Shown one piece after another: positions 1 through 7,954 of a stretch of 9,407 bases of DNA. Made by a program: the position numbers and the translations under genes. The stretch is taken from positions 1 to 9,407 of the forward strand of contig CAMGMW010000038.1 of the NCBI GenBank assembly GCA_946059285.1, given 5' to 3'. Origin of the DNA: an uncultured Clostridia bacterium. GTDB taxonomy: Bacteria; Bacillota_A; Clostridia; Oscillospirales; Oscillospiraceae. The notes under the pieces were generated by a model that made no database searches, was not told the origin of the DNA, and worked only from the letters and a program-made list of their open reading frames with translations. Within the stretch, counting starts at the first letter, position 1. Each line of letters begins with the position of its first letter.

Positions 1-3000
1 ACGGTCATATTGCGCTCCGCCAGATATTTTTTGACATAACCGTAGGCAGTTTTCTCCGCCACCGTGCCGATGGTGCCGGCGCGGAACACATGACTGGCCC
101 CGAACATTTCAATGCAATATGCATGCGCCTTGGATTGATACTCGCCGGAAAAATTCAAATCGATGTCCGGTACCTTGTCCCCGCCGAAGCCGAGGAAGGT
201 CTCAAACGGAATGTTAAAGCCATCCTTATCCAGCGGCGTTCCGCATTGCGGACAAACCGCATCCGGCAGGTCGGCGCCGCAGTTGATGCCCTCCGGCACC
301 TCAAAAGTACAATACTTGCACTTCGGACAGCGATAGTGCGCCGGCAGAGAATTGACCTCCGTGATGCCAGACATATATGCCACGATAGATGACCCGACAG
401 AGCCTCTGGAGCCGACCAGATAACCGTGCTCCAGAGAATTCTGCACCAGCTTCTGCGCCGACATATAAATCACGTCATAGTGGCAGGTAATAATGTCATG
501 CAGCTCCGTTTCCACGCGGTTTTTCACCAGCTCGGGCGGATTGTCGCCGTACAGACGGTGCATTTTCCCATAGACCAGAGTTTTCAGGTCCTCCACCGAG
601 TTTTCGATTTTCGGCGCAAAAAGGTTATGCGGCACCGGACGCAGCGTGTCGCACATATCGGCGATCAGGTTCGTATTTTTCACTACGACCTCGTATGCCT
701 TTTCTTCGCCCAGGTACGAAAACTCCTCCAGCATTTCGTCCGTGCTGCGGAAATAGAGGGGATTCTCCCGATCGCAATCCTCAAAGCCCTTCGTTGCCAG
801 CAAAATACGGCGGTATATTTCGTCCTCGGGATTCAGGAAATGCACATCTCCGGTGGCGCATACCGGCTTGCCCAGCTCTTCGCCCAGCCGCACCACGGTT
901 CGGTTAAACTCCCGCAGTTGCTCCTCATCCTCCGCCATCCCCTTCGCCAGCATAAAGCGATTGTTGCTGAGCGGTTGGATTTCAAGGAAATCATAGAATG
1001 AAGCGATTCGCTTCAGCTCCGCATGACTTTTCCGCGCAAGAATCGCCTGAAACAACTCACCCGCCTCGCACGCCGATCCGATGATCAGCCCCTCACGCAG
1101 GCGTATCAGTTCCGATTTGGGAATGCGTGGATTGCGCTTATAGTATTTCAAATGTGCGTCGGAAATCAGATGATACAGGTTGCGCAATCCTGTCTGGTTC
1201 TTCGCAAACAGGATGATATGGCGCGCATGGCGATCTCCAATGCGGTTGCCGGAGCGCAGCTCAAGCATATTCTCGTTGATTTCCTGGATGTCCGTCACGC
1301 CCCGCTCCCGCAGCATCTTAGCAAAGCGCAGATACAAATAGCCGCAGGTCAGCGCGTCGTCACTGGCACGGTGGTGATTGAAATCCGGCAGGCTCAGCGC
1401 GTCGGCGACAATGTTCAGCTTATGTTTGGAAAGGTGCGGCAGCAAATTCTGAGACAGAACCAGCGTGTCGATATAAGTCGGTGCAAAAGGAATGTTCAGC
1501 CGTTCCGCCGCCGCGCTTAAAAAGCCTATATCAAAATCCGCATTGTGCGCCACCAGCGGGCGATTTCCGCAGAATTGCAGAAATTCCGGCAGAACCGCCG
1601 CGATTTCGGGTGCGTCAGCCAGCATTGCATCAGTGATTCCGGTAAGGTCAACGATTTTCTGATCCAGCTTCCGCTTCGGATTGACAAAGGTCTGGAACGT
1701 ATCCGCTACTTCACCGTTTCGAAGGATCACCGCGCCGATTTCGGTAATCGCGTCGTGAAATGCGGAAAGCCCCGTTGTCTCCAGATCAAATGCGACAAAT
1801 TCTCCCTCCAGCGGCAGGTCTGTATTTCCATGCACCGCGATGCGGTCATCGACATCGTTAACATAGTAGCCCTCGCAGCCGTACAGAATCTTGATGTTTC
1901 GGTCTGTACCGGCGACCTTGTTTTTAGACGCCTTCAGCGCATCCGGAAAGGACGCGACAACGCCGTGATCGGTAATGCCAATCGCCTTGTGACCCCATCG
2001 GGCGGCGGTCGCCACCACCTCACCGGTCTTTGTCAGGGCGTCCATCATTGACATTGTGGTATGCAAATGCAGCTCCACCCGTTTTTCCGGCGCCGTGTCC
2101 TCCCGTTTCGGTGCCTTTGCCGATTGAATCGCCAGCGGCTCAATGACCATATCGTTTTCAAAGCGGCTGAATACCGGTTTCCCCAACAGGCGTATCCACT
2201 GTCCCGGCTTGGTAATGGACTCAACGATGGGCTTTGCCTGCTCTGCTTTCATATAGTTGTTGACCCGAAGCGAACCGGTGTAGTCCGTTATATCAAACGA
2301 AATGACCCACGCATTGCTTTTTTTCAGTTCCCGATGGTCAACCGCAAAGACCTTACCCTCCACAATAATTTTCCCCATGTCACCGTCCAGCGAAATACTG
2401 CTCATGGGGATCGGCTCTCCCTTAAAGGGCTTGCCGTATATCATTTGAGATATGGGTTCTGTTTGTTTTGGCAGTTGCGCAGGCGCAAATGCCGGCGACG
2501 GTATCTCCTGCATTGCCTGTCTGCGAATGCGCTCCGTCTCCTCGAACAGTGCGTCACCGCTGGTTTCACTGCCCGGTATGACCTGAACGGTTGTTTCTAT
2601 GTTGAAACGGTCGCGGAGATACTCCTCCACCTTCGAAAGATACGGAAGCAGTTCCTCCCTGCCGTTTGCGCGAAGCTGCAGCTTCGTGGTGCCTTCGGCA
2701 ACCCGCCATGTGCAGCCTGCAAGGCTGGCGGCGGCTGGAGAATACCGTGAAATCAGTATATGGGACAGCTCCTCCGGCTCAATGCGCCCTGCCTCTTCCG
2801 GCGGAAACTGCGGCAGAATCTGCATTTTCCGCAAGCCATACAGCGCTTGCAGCTTTTCCTCAGTCTCCCGCAGCAAGCGGTCGGGAATGTATCGCTGTGC
2901 CTGTATTTGCAGCTGTATCGTTTTTTCTTCCCGGTTGATTTCCGCATGGCAAACCGCCGCCTGCTCCAAATCAGCACGCAGCGGCTCCTCCGGTCGGTAT

Positions 3001-3038
3001 TCATAAAACATTTCCAAAAATGGGAATGGTTTGCTCAT
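1..3038 (-). CDS. polC: DNA polymerase III PolC (Gram-positive type), 3' end cut by window edge
   Basis: Replicative DNA polymerase alpha subunit of low-GC Gram-positives, with built-in 3'-5' proofreading. The frame stays open from the ATG at 3038 to the window edge: 1012 codons, against about 1,440 usual for the family. An N-terminal domain covers about residues 1-200 and an OB fold about 215-310. The PHP domain begins with VELHLHT (H324, H326) and DHG (D357, H358), and resumes after the inserted exonuclease at GDVHF (D731, H733). The DEDDh exonuclease shows FDLETTG (D418, E420), HNADFD (D501) and HHRASDD (H556, D561). The polymerase part has GSRGSVGSS (876-884), a cysteine cluster (C904, C907, C910, C920, C929, C932) and the catalytic PDIDLNFSGEYQ (D958, D960). 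Fingers, tandem-HhH and C-terminal regions lie off the left edge. It starts 9 bases after ispG, with AGGAG 6 bases before the ATG. All catalytic residues visible in this part are intact. Confidence 0.98.
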   Translation of the reverse strand, partial: MSKPFPFLEMFYEYRPEEPLRADLEQAAVCHAEINREEKTIQLQIQAQRYIPDRLLRETEEKLQALYGLRKMQILPQFPPEEAGRIEPEELSHILISRYSPAAASLAGCTWRVAEGTTKLQLRANGREELLPYLSKVEEYLRDRFNIETTVQVIPGSETSGDALFEETERIRRQAMQEIPSPAFAPAQLPKQTEPISQMIYGKPFKGEPIPMSSISLDGDMGKIIVEGKVFAVDHRELKKSNAWVISFDITDYTGSLRVNNYMKAEQAKPIVESITKPGQWIRLLGKPVFSRFENDMVIEPLAIQSAKAPKREDTAPEKRVELHLHTTMSMMDALTKTGEVVATAARWGHKAIGITDHGVVASFPDALKASKNKVAGTDRNIKILYGCEGYYVNDVDDRIAVHGNTDLPLEGEFVAFDLETTGLSAFHDAITEIGAVILRNGEVADTFQTFVNPKRKLDQKIVDLTGITDAMLADAPEIAAVLPEFLQFCGNRPLVAHNADFDIGFLSAAAERLNIPFAPTYIDTLVLSQNLLPHLSKHKLNIVADALSLPDFNHHRASDDALTCGYLYLRFAKMLRERGVTDIQEINENMLELRSGNRIGDRHARHIILFAKNQTGLRNLYHLISDAHLKYYKRNPRIPKSELIRLREGLIIGSACEAGELFQAILARKSHAELKRIASFYDFLEIQPLSNNRFMLAKGMAEDEEQLREFNRTVVRLGEELGKPVCATGDVHFLNPEDEIYRRILLATKGFEDCDRENPLYFRSTDEMLEEFSYLGEEKAYEVVVKNTNLIADMCDTLRPVPHNLFAPKIENSVEDLKTLVYGKMHRLYGDNPPELVKNRVETELHDIITCHYDVIYMSAQKLVQNSLEHGYLVGSRGSVGSSIVAYMSGITEVNSLPAHYRCPKCKYCTFEVPEGINCGADLPDAVCPQCGTPLDKDGFNIPFETFLGFGGDKVPDIDLNFSGEYQSKAHAYCIEMFGASHVFRAGTIGTVAEKTAYGYVKKYLAERNMT

Positions 3039-3044
3039 GCTTAT

Positions 3045-3049
3045 CTCCT
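3045..3049 (-). promoter_or_regulatory. polC ribosome binding site overlapping the ispG stop codon
   Basis: AGGAG lies 6 bases before the polC ATG (3038). Its first two bases are the last two of the ispG TAG stop (3050-3048), giving TAGGAG. Ribosomes ending ispG therefore sit on the polC initiation site, which supports both the chosen polC start and coupling of the two genes. The motif is seen directly; coupling is inferred. Confidence 0.8.
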
Positions 3050-4085
3050 ATAGTTTCTCTATATAGCGCAAAAGTGCGGGGAGCAGCTCGTCATACGGCA
3101 ATTTCTCCTTCAATTCTCCCTTCACAAACAAAACACCGCAGCCGTCGCCGCCCGCGATGCCCACATCCGCCTCCCGTGCCTCTCCGGGACCGTTGACGAC
3201 GCAGCCCATCACGGCAACCGTTAAGTCCTTTCCGCAGTCGCACAGCGCCTCTTCGACCCGGTGCGCAAGTCCGATCAGGTCGATTTTCGTCCGTCCGCAG
3301 GTCGGGCAGGAAATCAGGTTAACCCCCTGTTTCCGCAGCCCGGCAGCTTTTAAAATTGCCTTTGCCGCCTCCACCTCACGGATGGGATCTGCCGTGAGGG
3401 AAACACGGATCGTGTCACCGATCCCCATACACAGAAGTCCGCCGATCCCCATTGCCGATTTGATTGTACCCATATATTCCGTGCCGGTCTCCGTCACCCC
3501 CACATGCAGCGGATAGTCGGATTTTTCGTGCATCAGACGGTATGCCGCCATCATCAGCGGAACATTGCTGGATTTCATAGAGACACAAATGTCATAAAAC
3601 CCGTACTTTTCAAGCAGCGCGATGTGAGAAAAGGCGCTTTCCACCAGAGCTTCCGGCGTGGGATGTCCGTATTTTTCCAGCAGTGCCTTGTCCAGGCTGC
3701 CGCCGTTGACCCCGATGCGGATGGGAATATGATGTGCCTTGCAGCAATCCACCACAGCGCGCACCTTTTCCTCGTCGCCGATGTTGCCGGGGTTGATGCG
3801 GATCTTCGCCGCGCCACCCTCCGCCGCCAAAATGGCCAGTCGGTAATCAAAATGGATATCTGCCACCAGCGGCAGCGGAGAGCAAAGCGCGATTTTTGCA
3901 AATGCCGCCGCTGCCTCCGCATCCAACACGGAAAGGCGGACAATCTCACAGCCCGCCTGCTTCAGCGCTGCGATTTGGGTGTGGCAACCCTCGATGTCCG
4001 TATTGGGCGTATTCAGCATGGATTGAATGGAGACCGGTGCTCCGCCGCCGATTTTCACGCCGCCAACCGTAATCTGTCTTGTCAT
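3048..4085 (-). CDS. ispG: 4-hydroxy-3-methylbut-2-enyl diphosphate synthase (IspG/GcpE)
   Basis: Seventh-step enzyme of the MEP isoprenoid pathway: a cytosolic [4Fe-4S] protein that reductively converts MEcPP to HMBPP using reduced flavodoxin or ferredoxin. The product is 345 aa, the normal length for the short bacterial form without the plant insert. It opens with the family start (TRQITVGGVKIGGGAPVSIQSM) and a TIM-barrel with VADIHFDYRLA and KIRINPGNIG. The C-terminal iron-sulphur domain has CPTCGRTKIDL (C260, C263) and GCVVNGPGEA (C295, E302), giving the three cysteines and one glutamate expected as cluster ligands. The ATG at 4085 lies one base after the rseP stop, with GGAGG 5 bases upstream (4091-4095), inside the end of rseP. 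Dxr of the same pathway is two genes upstream. Confidence 0.98.
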   Translation of the reverse strand: MTRQITVGGVKIGGGAPVSIQSMLNTPNTDIEGCHTQIAALKQAGCEIVRLSVLDAEAAAAFAKIALCSPLPLVADIHFDYRLAILAAEGGAAKIRINPGNIGDEEKVRAVVDCCKAHHIPIRIGVNGGSLDKALLEKYGHPTPEALVESAFSHIALLEKYGFYDICVSMKSSNVPLMMAAYRLMHEKSDYPLHVGVTETGTEYMGTIKSAMGIGGLLCMGIGDTIRVSLTADPIREVEAAKAILKAAGLRKQGVNLISCPTCGRTKIDLIGLAHRVEEALCDCGKDLTVAVMGCVVNGPGEAREADVGIAGGDGCGVLFVKGELKEKLPYDELLPALLRYIEKL

Positions 4086-4086
4086 A

Positions 4087-5148
4087 TCAGCCTCCGAACA
4101 ACCGGAAAATATCTTTGAAAGTGATAAGCGCCATGAAAATAAGCAGCAGGATCATAAAGACCGCATGCAGATAACCTTCATACTTCGGATTGATCTTGCG
4201 TCGGAGTATCTTTTCCGCTGCCGCCGTGACAAGCAGGCAAACCACACGTCCGCCGTCGAGCGCGGGAATCGGCAGCAGATTCATAATGCCCAGGTTGATG
4301 GCAATAAAAGCAAAGAAATACAGGACATTCAAAATACCGAGTCCCACATCCTTTGATGCAACGCCCGCCTGCGTGACCGTTTGCACAATCAAAACAGGAC
4401 CGCCCATTTCGGAAAGACCGGCTTTTCCGGTCAGCAAATCCTGCAAGCCCATGCGCACCAGCCGTGCAAAATCTCGGCTTTGGTTCCACGAATAAGACAG
4501 CACCGAGCCGAGGGTTTTTTCCTCATACCGGAAAGTCAGCCCGTAGCGCTGCACTCCGTCATAGTCCAGTTTCTTCAGCGTGAAGTCGTTTAACTCTACT
4601 TTTTCGCCATCGCGCAGTACGACGATATCATAGACCTGCGTTCCATTGCGCTCCATAAGCAAAGAGAAATCGTTCAGAATATAGACGCGTTCGCCGTCGA
4701 TAGAATACAACTCGTCGCCTGTCTGAAAACCGGTTTCGCTTTCATAGGGGCAATCGTCCATAAAGCTCACAATCCGGGCAGTAGGCAAGGCGTCATCAAA
4801 ATACACGCTCGTAAAAATGACCGTAATCAAAAGCCCGAGAAGGAGATTCATAAAAGAGCCGGCAATCAGAATCAGAAATCGTTTCCACACCTTCGCATTG
4901 CCGAAAGCACGGGGATTCTCGCTTTCGCCGTCCTCCCCCTCCATCGCGCAGTAGCCGCCGATGGGGATACAGCGCAGGACATACAGCGTCTCCCCCTTTT
5001 TCTTTTTCCAAATGGCGGGTCCCATGAACAGAGAGAATTCGTTTACCTGTACGCCAAACAGCTTCGCGCAGATAAAATGCCCGAATTCATGGACAAGAAT
5101 CAGCACGCCAAATAGCAAAATCGAAAGCAAAATATAAAAAACAGTCAA
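4087..5148 (-). CDS. rseP: RseP/RasP-type site-2 intramembrane zinc metalloprotease (M50)
   Basis: Membrane protease that cuts substrates within the bilayer, typically anti-sigma factors and remnant signal peptides; its substrates here are unknown. Numbered from the TTG at 5148, it is 353 aa. The first membrane segment contains zinc motif HEFGH (H20, E21, H24). A second follows at about 89-117 (FLILIAGSFMNLLLGLL). One PDZ-like domain lies at about 125-200, including TGDELYSIDGERV. The third segment has NLLPIPALDGG, with D298 as third zinc ligand, and a last segment is near the C terminus. The frame is open further upstream (GTG codons at 5196 and 5157), but the TTG at 5148 is preferred: GAGGTG sits 6 bases upstream and the membrane segment begins at once, as in the family. 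It follows dxr by 10 bases. The start is moderately certain, the identity very. Confidence 0.95.
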   Translation of the reverse strand: MTVFYILLSILLFGVLILVHEFGHFICAKLFGVQVNEFSLFMGPAIWKKKKGETLYVLRCIPIGGYCAMEGEDGESENPRAFGNAKVWKRFLILIAGSFMNLLLGLLITVIFTSVYFDDALPTARIVSFMDDCPYESETGFQTGDELYSIDGERVYILNDFSLLMERNGTQVYDIVVLRDGEKVELNDFTLKKLDYDGVQRYGLTFRYEEKTLGSVLSYSWNQSRDFARLVRMGLQDLLTGKAGLSEMGGPVLIVQTVTQAGVASKDVGLGILNVLYFFAFIAINLGIMNLLPIPALDGGRVVCLLVTAAAEKILRRKINPKYEGYLHAVFMILLLIFMALITFKDIFRLFGG

Positions 5149-5154
5149 GCCAGA

Positions 5155-5160
5155 CACCTC
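5155..5160 (-). promoter_or_regulatory. rseP ribosome binding site that decides a TTG start
   Basis: GAGGTG, 6 bases before TTG at 5148, is the only credible Shine-Dalgarno match near the start of rseP. Its first two bases overlap the dxr TGA stop (5161-5159). The upstream GTG codons at 5157 and 5196 have no comparable site. A rare TTG start with a short, non-AGGAGG site suggests modest translation coupled to dxr; that is inference. Confidence 0.65.
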
Positions 5161-6307
5161 ACGAGAGGTTTTCCGCCACCGCTGCTCTTGCGGCACGGTC
5201 TGCCTCTAAAATTTCCTGCAAATCGGGATTCTCCCTAAACGCCACCGTGTCCATTGCGCGACGCACCAGACGCGGAATATCGTAGAAGCCGATTTTGTCA
5301 CTCAAATAGGCGGCAACTGCAGCTTCGTTCGCACCATTCAGCACCGCGCAGGCATTGCCGCCCAGTTCCGCCGCACGCCGTGCCAGCGTAAGACATGGAA
5401 ATGCTTCCGTATCCGGTTTCTGAAAGGTCAGTGCACCGCACGAGAGCAGATCCAGTCCATCCGCAGGGTTTTCTTCACGGTACGGATACGTCAGCGCCAG
5501 TCGGATCGGCACCCGCATATCCGGCACGCCAAGCTGTGCAAGCATCGCACCGTCCCGGAATTCCACCAGGGAATGCACGATACTCTGCCGATGGACTACC
5601 ACATCCACCTGCTCCTGCGGCAGACGGTAAAGGCGCATTGCCTCGATTACTTCCAGACCCTTGTTCATTAGGGTGGCGCAGTCGATGGTGATTTTATTCC
5701 CCATTTTCCAGTTGGGATGCCTGAGCGCATCCGCTTTTGTGACGTTTTGCAGCTCCTGACGCGTTTTTCCGAAAAATGGACCGCCGGAGCAGGTCAGAAT
5801 CAGGCGGCGGATCTCCTGCCGGTTCCGGCAGCCCATCAACGCCTGAAAAATTGCGGAATGCTCGGAATCTACCGGGATGATCTCCGCACCGTATTCCTCT
5901 GCAGTCTGCATCACAAGCTCACCGGCGCAAACCAGTGTCTCCTTGTTTGCAAGCGCAATCCGTTTTTTCTTCCGGATGGCAGCCAGCGTCGGACGCAGCC
6001 CCAGCATCCCAACCACCGCCGTCACCACCGTATCCGCCTGCTCAAATTCCGCCGCGGCAATCAATCCCTCCATGCCCCAAAGGACACGAATGGCTTCATT
6101 GTCCAGTGCGTCACGCAACTCCTGCGCCGCCCGCTGTGTTGCCATAACCGCAAGCGACGGGTGGAATTTTCTGCACTGTTCCGCCATCAGCGCAACATTG
6201 CTGCCTGCCGCCAGCGCCGCAACTTGGATCGGAAGCTGTTGTACGACCTCCAGCGTCTGACGACCGATGGAGCCGGTGCTTCCGAGAATCGTCAAATATT
6301 TCGTCAT
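5159..6307 (-). CDS. dxr: 1-deoxy-D-xylulose 5-phosphate reductoisomerase (Dxr/IspC)
   Basis: First committed enzyme of the MEP pathway: NADPH-dependent isomerisation and reduction of DXP to 2-C-methyl-D-erythritol 4-phosphate, in the cytosol; the family is the target of fosmidomycin. It is 382 aa, full length. The N terminus has the NADPH-binding GSTGSIGRQTLEVV (9-22) and ALANKETLV (118-126). The metal site is PVDSEH (D147, E149) plus NKGLEVIEA (E219). LTCSGGPF (171-178) and RHPNWKMG (H197) form the substrate site and flexible loop, and VVHRQSIVHSLVEF follows at 237-250. That last stretch has Arg240 where proline is the common residue (HPQS). The start shares ATGA with the cdsA stop, and I see no clear ribosome binding site, so translation probably depends on reinitiation after cdsA. 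Confidence 0.98.
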   Translation of the reverse strand: MTKYLTILGSTGSIGRQTLEVVQQLPIQVAALAAGSNVALMAEQCRKFHPSLAVMATQRAAQELRDALDNEAIRVLWGMEGLIAAAEFEQADTVVTAVVGMLGLRPTLAAIRKKKRIALANKETLVCAGELVMQTAEEYGAEIIPVDSEHSAIFQALMGCRNRQEIRRLILTCSGGPFFGKTRQELQNVTKADALRHPNWKMGNKITIDCATLMNKGLEVIEAMRLYRLPQEQVDVVVHRQSIVHSLVEFRDGAMLAQLGVPDMRVPIRLALTYPYREENPADGLDLLSCGALTFQKPDTEAFPCLTLARRAAELGGNACAVLNGANEAAVAAYLSDKIGFYDIPRLVRRAMDTVAFRENPDLQEILEADRAARAAVAENLS

Positions 6308-7146
6308 ACTGCAGCGAACGGAATAAGCAGCAGCAATATTTCTGCCAGAGGTGCAACGATCATGGTGCTGTCAAAACGGTCCAGAATGCCGCCGTGACCG
6401 GGAATCAGATTGCCGTAATCCTTAATCCCCACCTGCCGTTTCACAACCGACAGCGTCAGGTCGCCGATGATGGAACCGATCGCGCCCAGCACGCCGTAAA
6501 TCGCCGCGTAGAAATAGTTTACTTGGGTAAATCCGAAGCACTGATTCAGCAGCAGTGTGTACAAAATCATGGCGATCACATTTGAAATCACGCCGCCAAT
6601 CGCACCCTCAACTGTTTTTTTGGGGCTAACCACGGGTGCCAGCTTATGCCGACCGAATGCCCTTCCCACAAAGTAGGCGCCGCTGTCTGCGATCATAGAG
6701 AGCAGGAATGCCACCAGAATATAAAACTTTCCGCCATCCATGGCACGCAGGCGAACCAGCGCTCCGATCAGAAACGGATACACAAATCCGCTGAACAGCG
6801 CCATGCAGAGCACGGAGAACCTGATCTCCGCGTGCCCTGCCAGCAGCTCGCAAAACAGTGCAACAAAATATACAAACAGTCCAATGAGCATACACAGCCA
6901 CAGAGTCTGCTCCGACACCACCGCACAGGCTTTCATCCACGACCACATGACCGTGGCCGCCGCCATGACTGCGGTATAGATCAAAATACGAACATGCTTC
7001 AATAGCCCCGTGCGCCACAGCATTTCATACGCCGCAATCACACACGCGGCGGCAAACAGAATTGCCGTGCCGATCGGCGGCAGCAGCAGTACAATCACCA
7101 ACAGCAACGGCAGTCCGACACAGGCCGCCAAAATCCTCACACCCAT
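6304..7146 (-). CDS. cdsA: Phosphatidate cytidylyltransferase (CDP-diacylglycerol synthase)
   Basis: Integral membrane enzyme that makes CDP-diacylglycerol from CTP and phosphatidic acid, the branch point to phosphatidylglycerol, cardiolipin and other anionic phospholipids. The 280-aa product is mostly hydrophobic, with about eight likely membrane segments, starting at residues 4-23. The diagnostic signature occupies about 233-259: S233, K236, R237, K242, D243, then IPGHGGILDRFD with H251, D256, R257 and D259. Upstream are SPKKTVEGAIGG (174-185) and the acidic GDL (228-230), both typical. The ATG shares one base with the uppS stop (TAATG), with GGAGGAG (7154-7160) 7 bases upstream inside uppS. 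It overlaps dxr by 4 bases at the other end. The uppS-cdsA-dxr-rseP order is a familiar bacterial arrangement. Confidence 0.97.
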   Translation of the reverse strand: MGVRILAACVGLPLLLVIVLLLPPIGTAILFAAACVIAAYEMLWRTGLLKHVRILIYTAVMAAATVMWSWMKACAVVSEQTLWLCMLIGLFVYFVALFCELLAGHAEIRFSVLCMALFSGFVYPFLIGALVRLRAMDGGKFYILVAFLLSMIADSGAYFVGRAFGRHKLAPVVSPKKTVEGAIGGVISNVIAMILYTLLLNQCFGFTQVNYFYAAIYGVLGAIGSIIGDLTLSVVKRQVGIKDYGNLIPGHGGILDRFDSTMIVAPLAEILLLLIPFAAV

Positions 7147-7880
7147 TACCTGACTCCTCCAAATCTGCGATTGCGTCCGTTGTATGCCGCAATCGCTTTC
7201 TCCAGCTCCTTCGGTCCGAATTCCGGCCAGAGCACATCTGTAAAATAATATTCAGCATATGCTGACTGCCATAACAAAAAATTGGAAATCCGCAGCTCAC
7301 CGCCGGGGCGGATCACCAGCGCGGGGTCCGGAACGCCCGCAGAATACAGCAGATCGGAAAAATGTGCTTCCGTCAGGGATTCCGGTGTGCATTTCCCCTC
7401 GACGCAATCCTTTGCAAACTGCCGCGCCGCACGGACAATCTCATCTCTTCCGCCGTAATTGAGGCAGAAATTTACCTGAACGCCCTCGTATTTTTCGGAT
7501 CGTTCGGCGGCAATTCTGGCCTCTTCCTGCAGGTCTGGCGACAGACGGCTCAGGTCGCCAAAAAAGCAGAAGCGAACTTGATTCTTATCCATATCCGCAA
7601 TGGCTTCGCGCAAATAACGCTCCAGCAGTTCCATGATCGCATCCACCTCATCCCCGGAGCGCTTCCAGTTCTCCGTGGAAAAGGCATAGACCGTCAAGTA
7701 TTTCAATCCAATGGACTTGGCGTAGTTTGCAATGGTCCGGAACGCCTCTGCGCCGACCTTGTGTCCAGCAGTGCGCGGCAGCCCCCGGCGTTTTGCCCAG
7801 CGTCCGTTGCCGTCCATCACAATGGCAATATGCGTCGGTACTTCCCGTTCCAACGCTTTCTTTTGTTTCCAAAACAGCAT
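7146..7880 (-). CDS. uppS: Isoprenyl transferase / undecaprenyl diphosphate synthase
   Basis: Cis-prenyltransferase that adds isopentenyl units to farnesyl diphosphate, giving the C55 carrier lipid for peptidoglycan and teichoic-acid-type polymers; soluble or membrane-associated. From the ATG at 7880 it is 244 aa. It shows HIAIVMDGNGRWAKRRG with catalytic D23 and the diphosphate-binding loop, H40 in TAGHK, FSTENW (67-72), LNYGGRDEI, and the C-terminal RPGGELRISNFLLWQ (R191, R197) followed by SAYAEYYF (E210). All the family's key residues are present. The frame also opens at a TTG at 7892, but ATG 7880 has GGAG 6 bases upstream, so I prefer it. It is the first gene after the only sizeable spacer in the operon. 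Dxr and IspG downstream supply the pathway that makes its substrates. Confidence 0.97.
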   Translation of the reverse strand: MLFWKQKKALEREVPTHIAIVMDGNGRWAKRRGLPRTAGHKVGAEAFRTIANYAKSIGLKYLTVYAFSTENWKRSGDEVDAIMELLERYLREAIADMDKNQVRFCFFGDLSRLSPDLQEEARIAAERSEKYEGVQVNFCLNYGGRDEIVRAARQFAKDCVEGKCTPESLTEAHFSDLLYSAGVPDPALVIRPGGELRISNFLLWQSAYAEYYFTDVLWPEFGPKELEKAIAAYNGRNRRFGGVR

Positions 7881-7886
7881 GCTATA

Positions 7887-7890
7887 CTCC
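7887..7890 (-). promoter_or_regulatory. uppS ribosome binding site favouring ATG 7880
   Basis: GGAG lies 6 bases before ATG at 7880. If translation began at the in-frame TTG (7892) this site would fall inside the coding sequence and the TTG would be left with only weak pairing upstream. The site lies just 3' of the frr-uppS stem-loop in the mRNA. Confidence 0.65.
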
Positions 7891-7899
7891 AATATAAGG

Positions 7900-7952
7900 A
7901 ACGGTCAAGACCGTCCGCTGCTTTCGCAGCGTCGGGTCTTGACGCGACCGTT
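7900..7952 (-). other. Long stem-loop in the frr-uppS spacer
   Basis: Almost the whole spacer folds. An inner stem pairs CGCTGC (7916-7921) with GCAGCG (7926-7931) and, read on the minus strand, closes a GAAA loop of the GNRA type. A three-by-three internal loop separates it from an outer stem of 9 perfect pairs (7904-7912 with 7935-7943). Alternatively AACGGTC (7900-7906) can pair with GACCGTT (7946-7952), continuing with AAGACC/GGTCTT and leaving a 5-base bulge. The structure begins two bases after the frr stop and ends about 10 bases before the uppS ribosome binding site. No T-run follows on either strand, so it is not a standard intrinsic terminator. A role in mRNA stability, processing or uppS translation is possible but unproven. 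Confidence 0.75.
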
Positions 7953-7954
7953 TC

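Noticed and set aside
426..2750. Plus-strand open frames of 165-229 codons (426-1001, 1023-1520, 1545-2051, 2061-2750)
   Set aside because: They lie antisense to continuous, motif-complete polC. Their products look like reverse-complement translations (rich in Arg, His, Gln, Leu), have no recognisable domain, and lack good ribosome binding sites.
3504..4118. Plus-strand open frame of 204 codons opposite ispG
   Set aside because: It is a shadow of the conserved ispG frame, with low-complexity Arg/His/Gln composition and no family resemblance.
5717..6397. Plus-strand open frame of 226 codons opposite dxr
   Set aside because: It is antisense to full-length dxr with all active-site motifs, and its product has no recognisable domain.
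7881..7892. TTG at 7892 as the uppS start
   Set aside because: It adds only four residues (MEYS), and the best ribosome binding site (GGAG 7887-7890) would lie inside it. ATG 7880 fits better.
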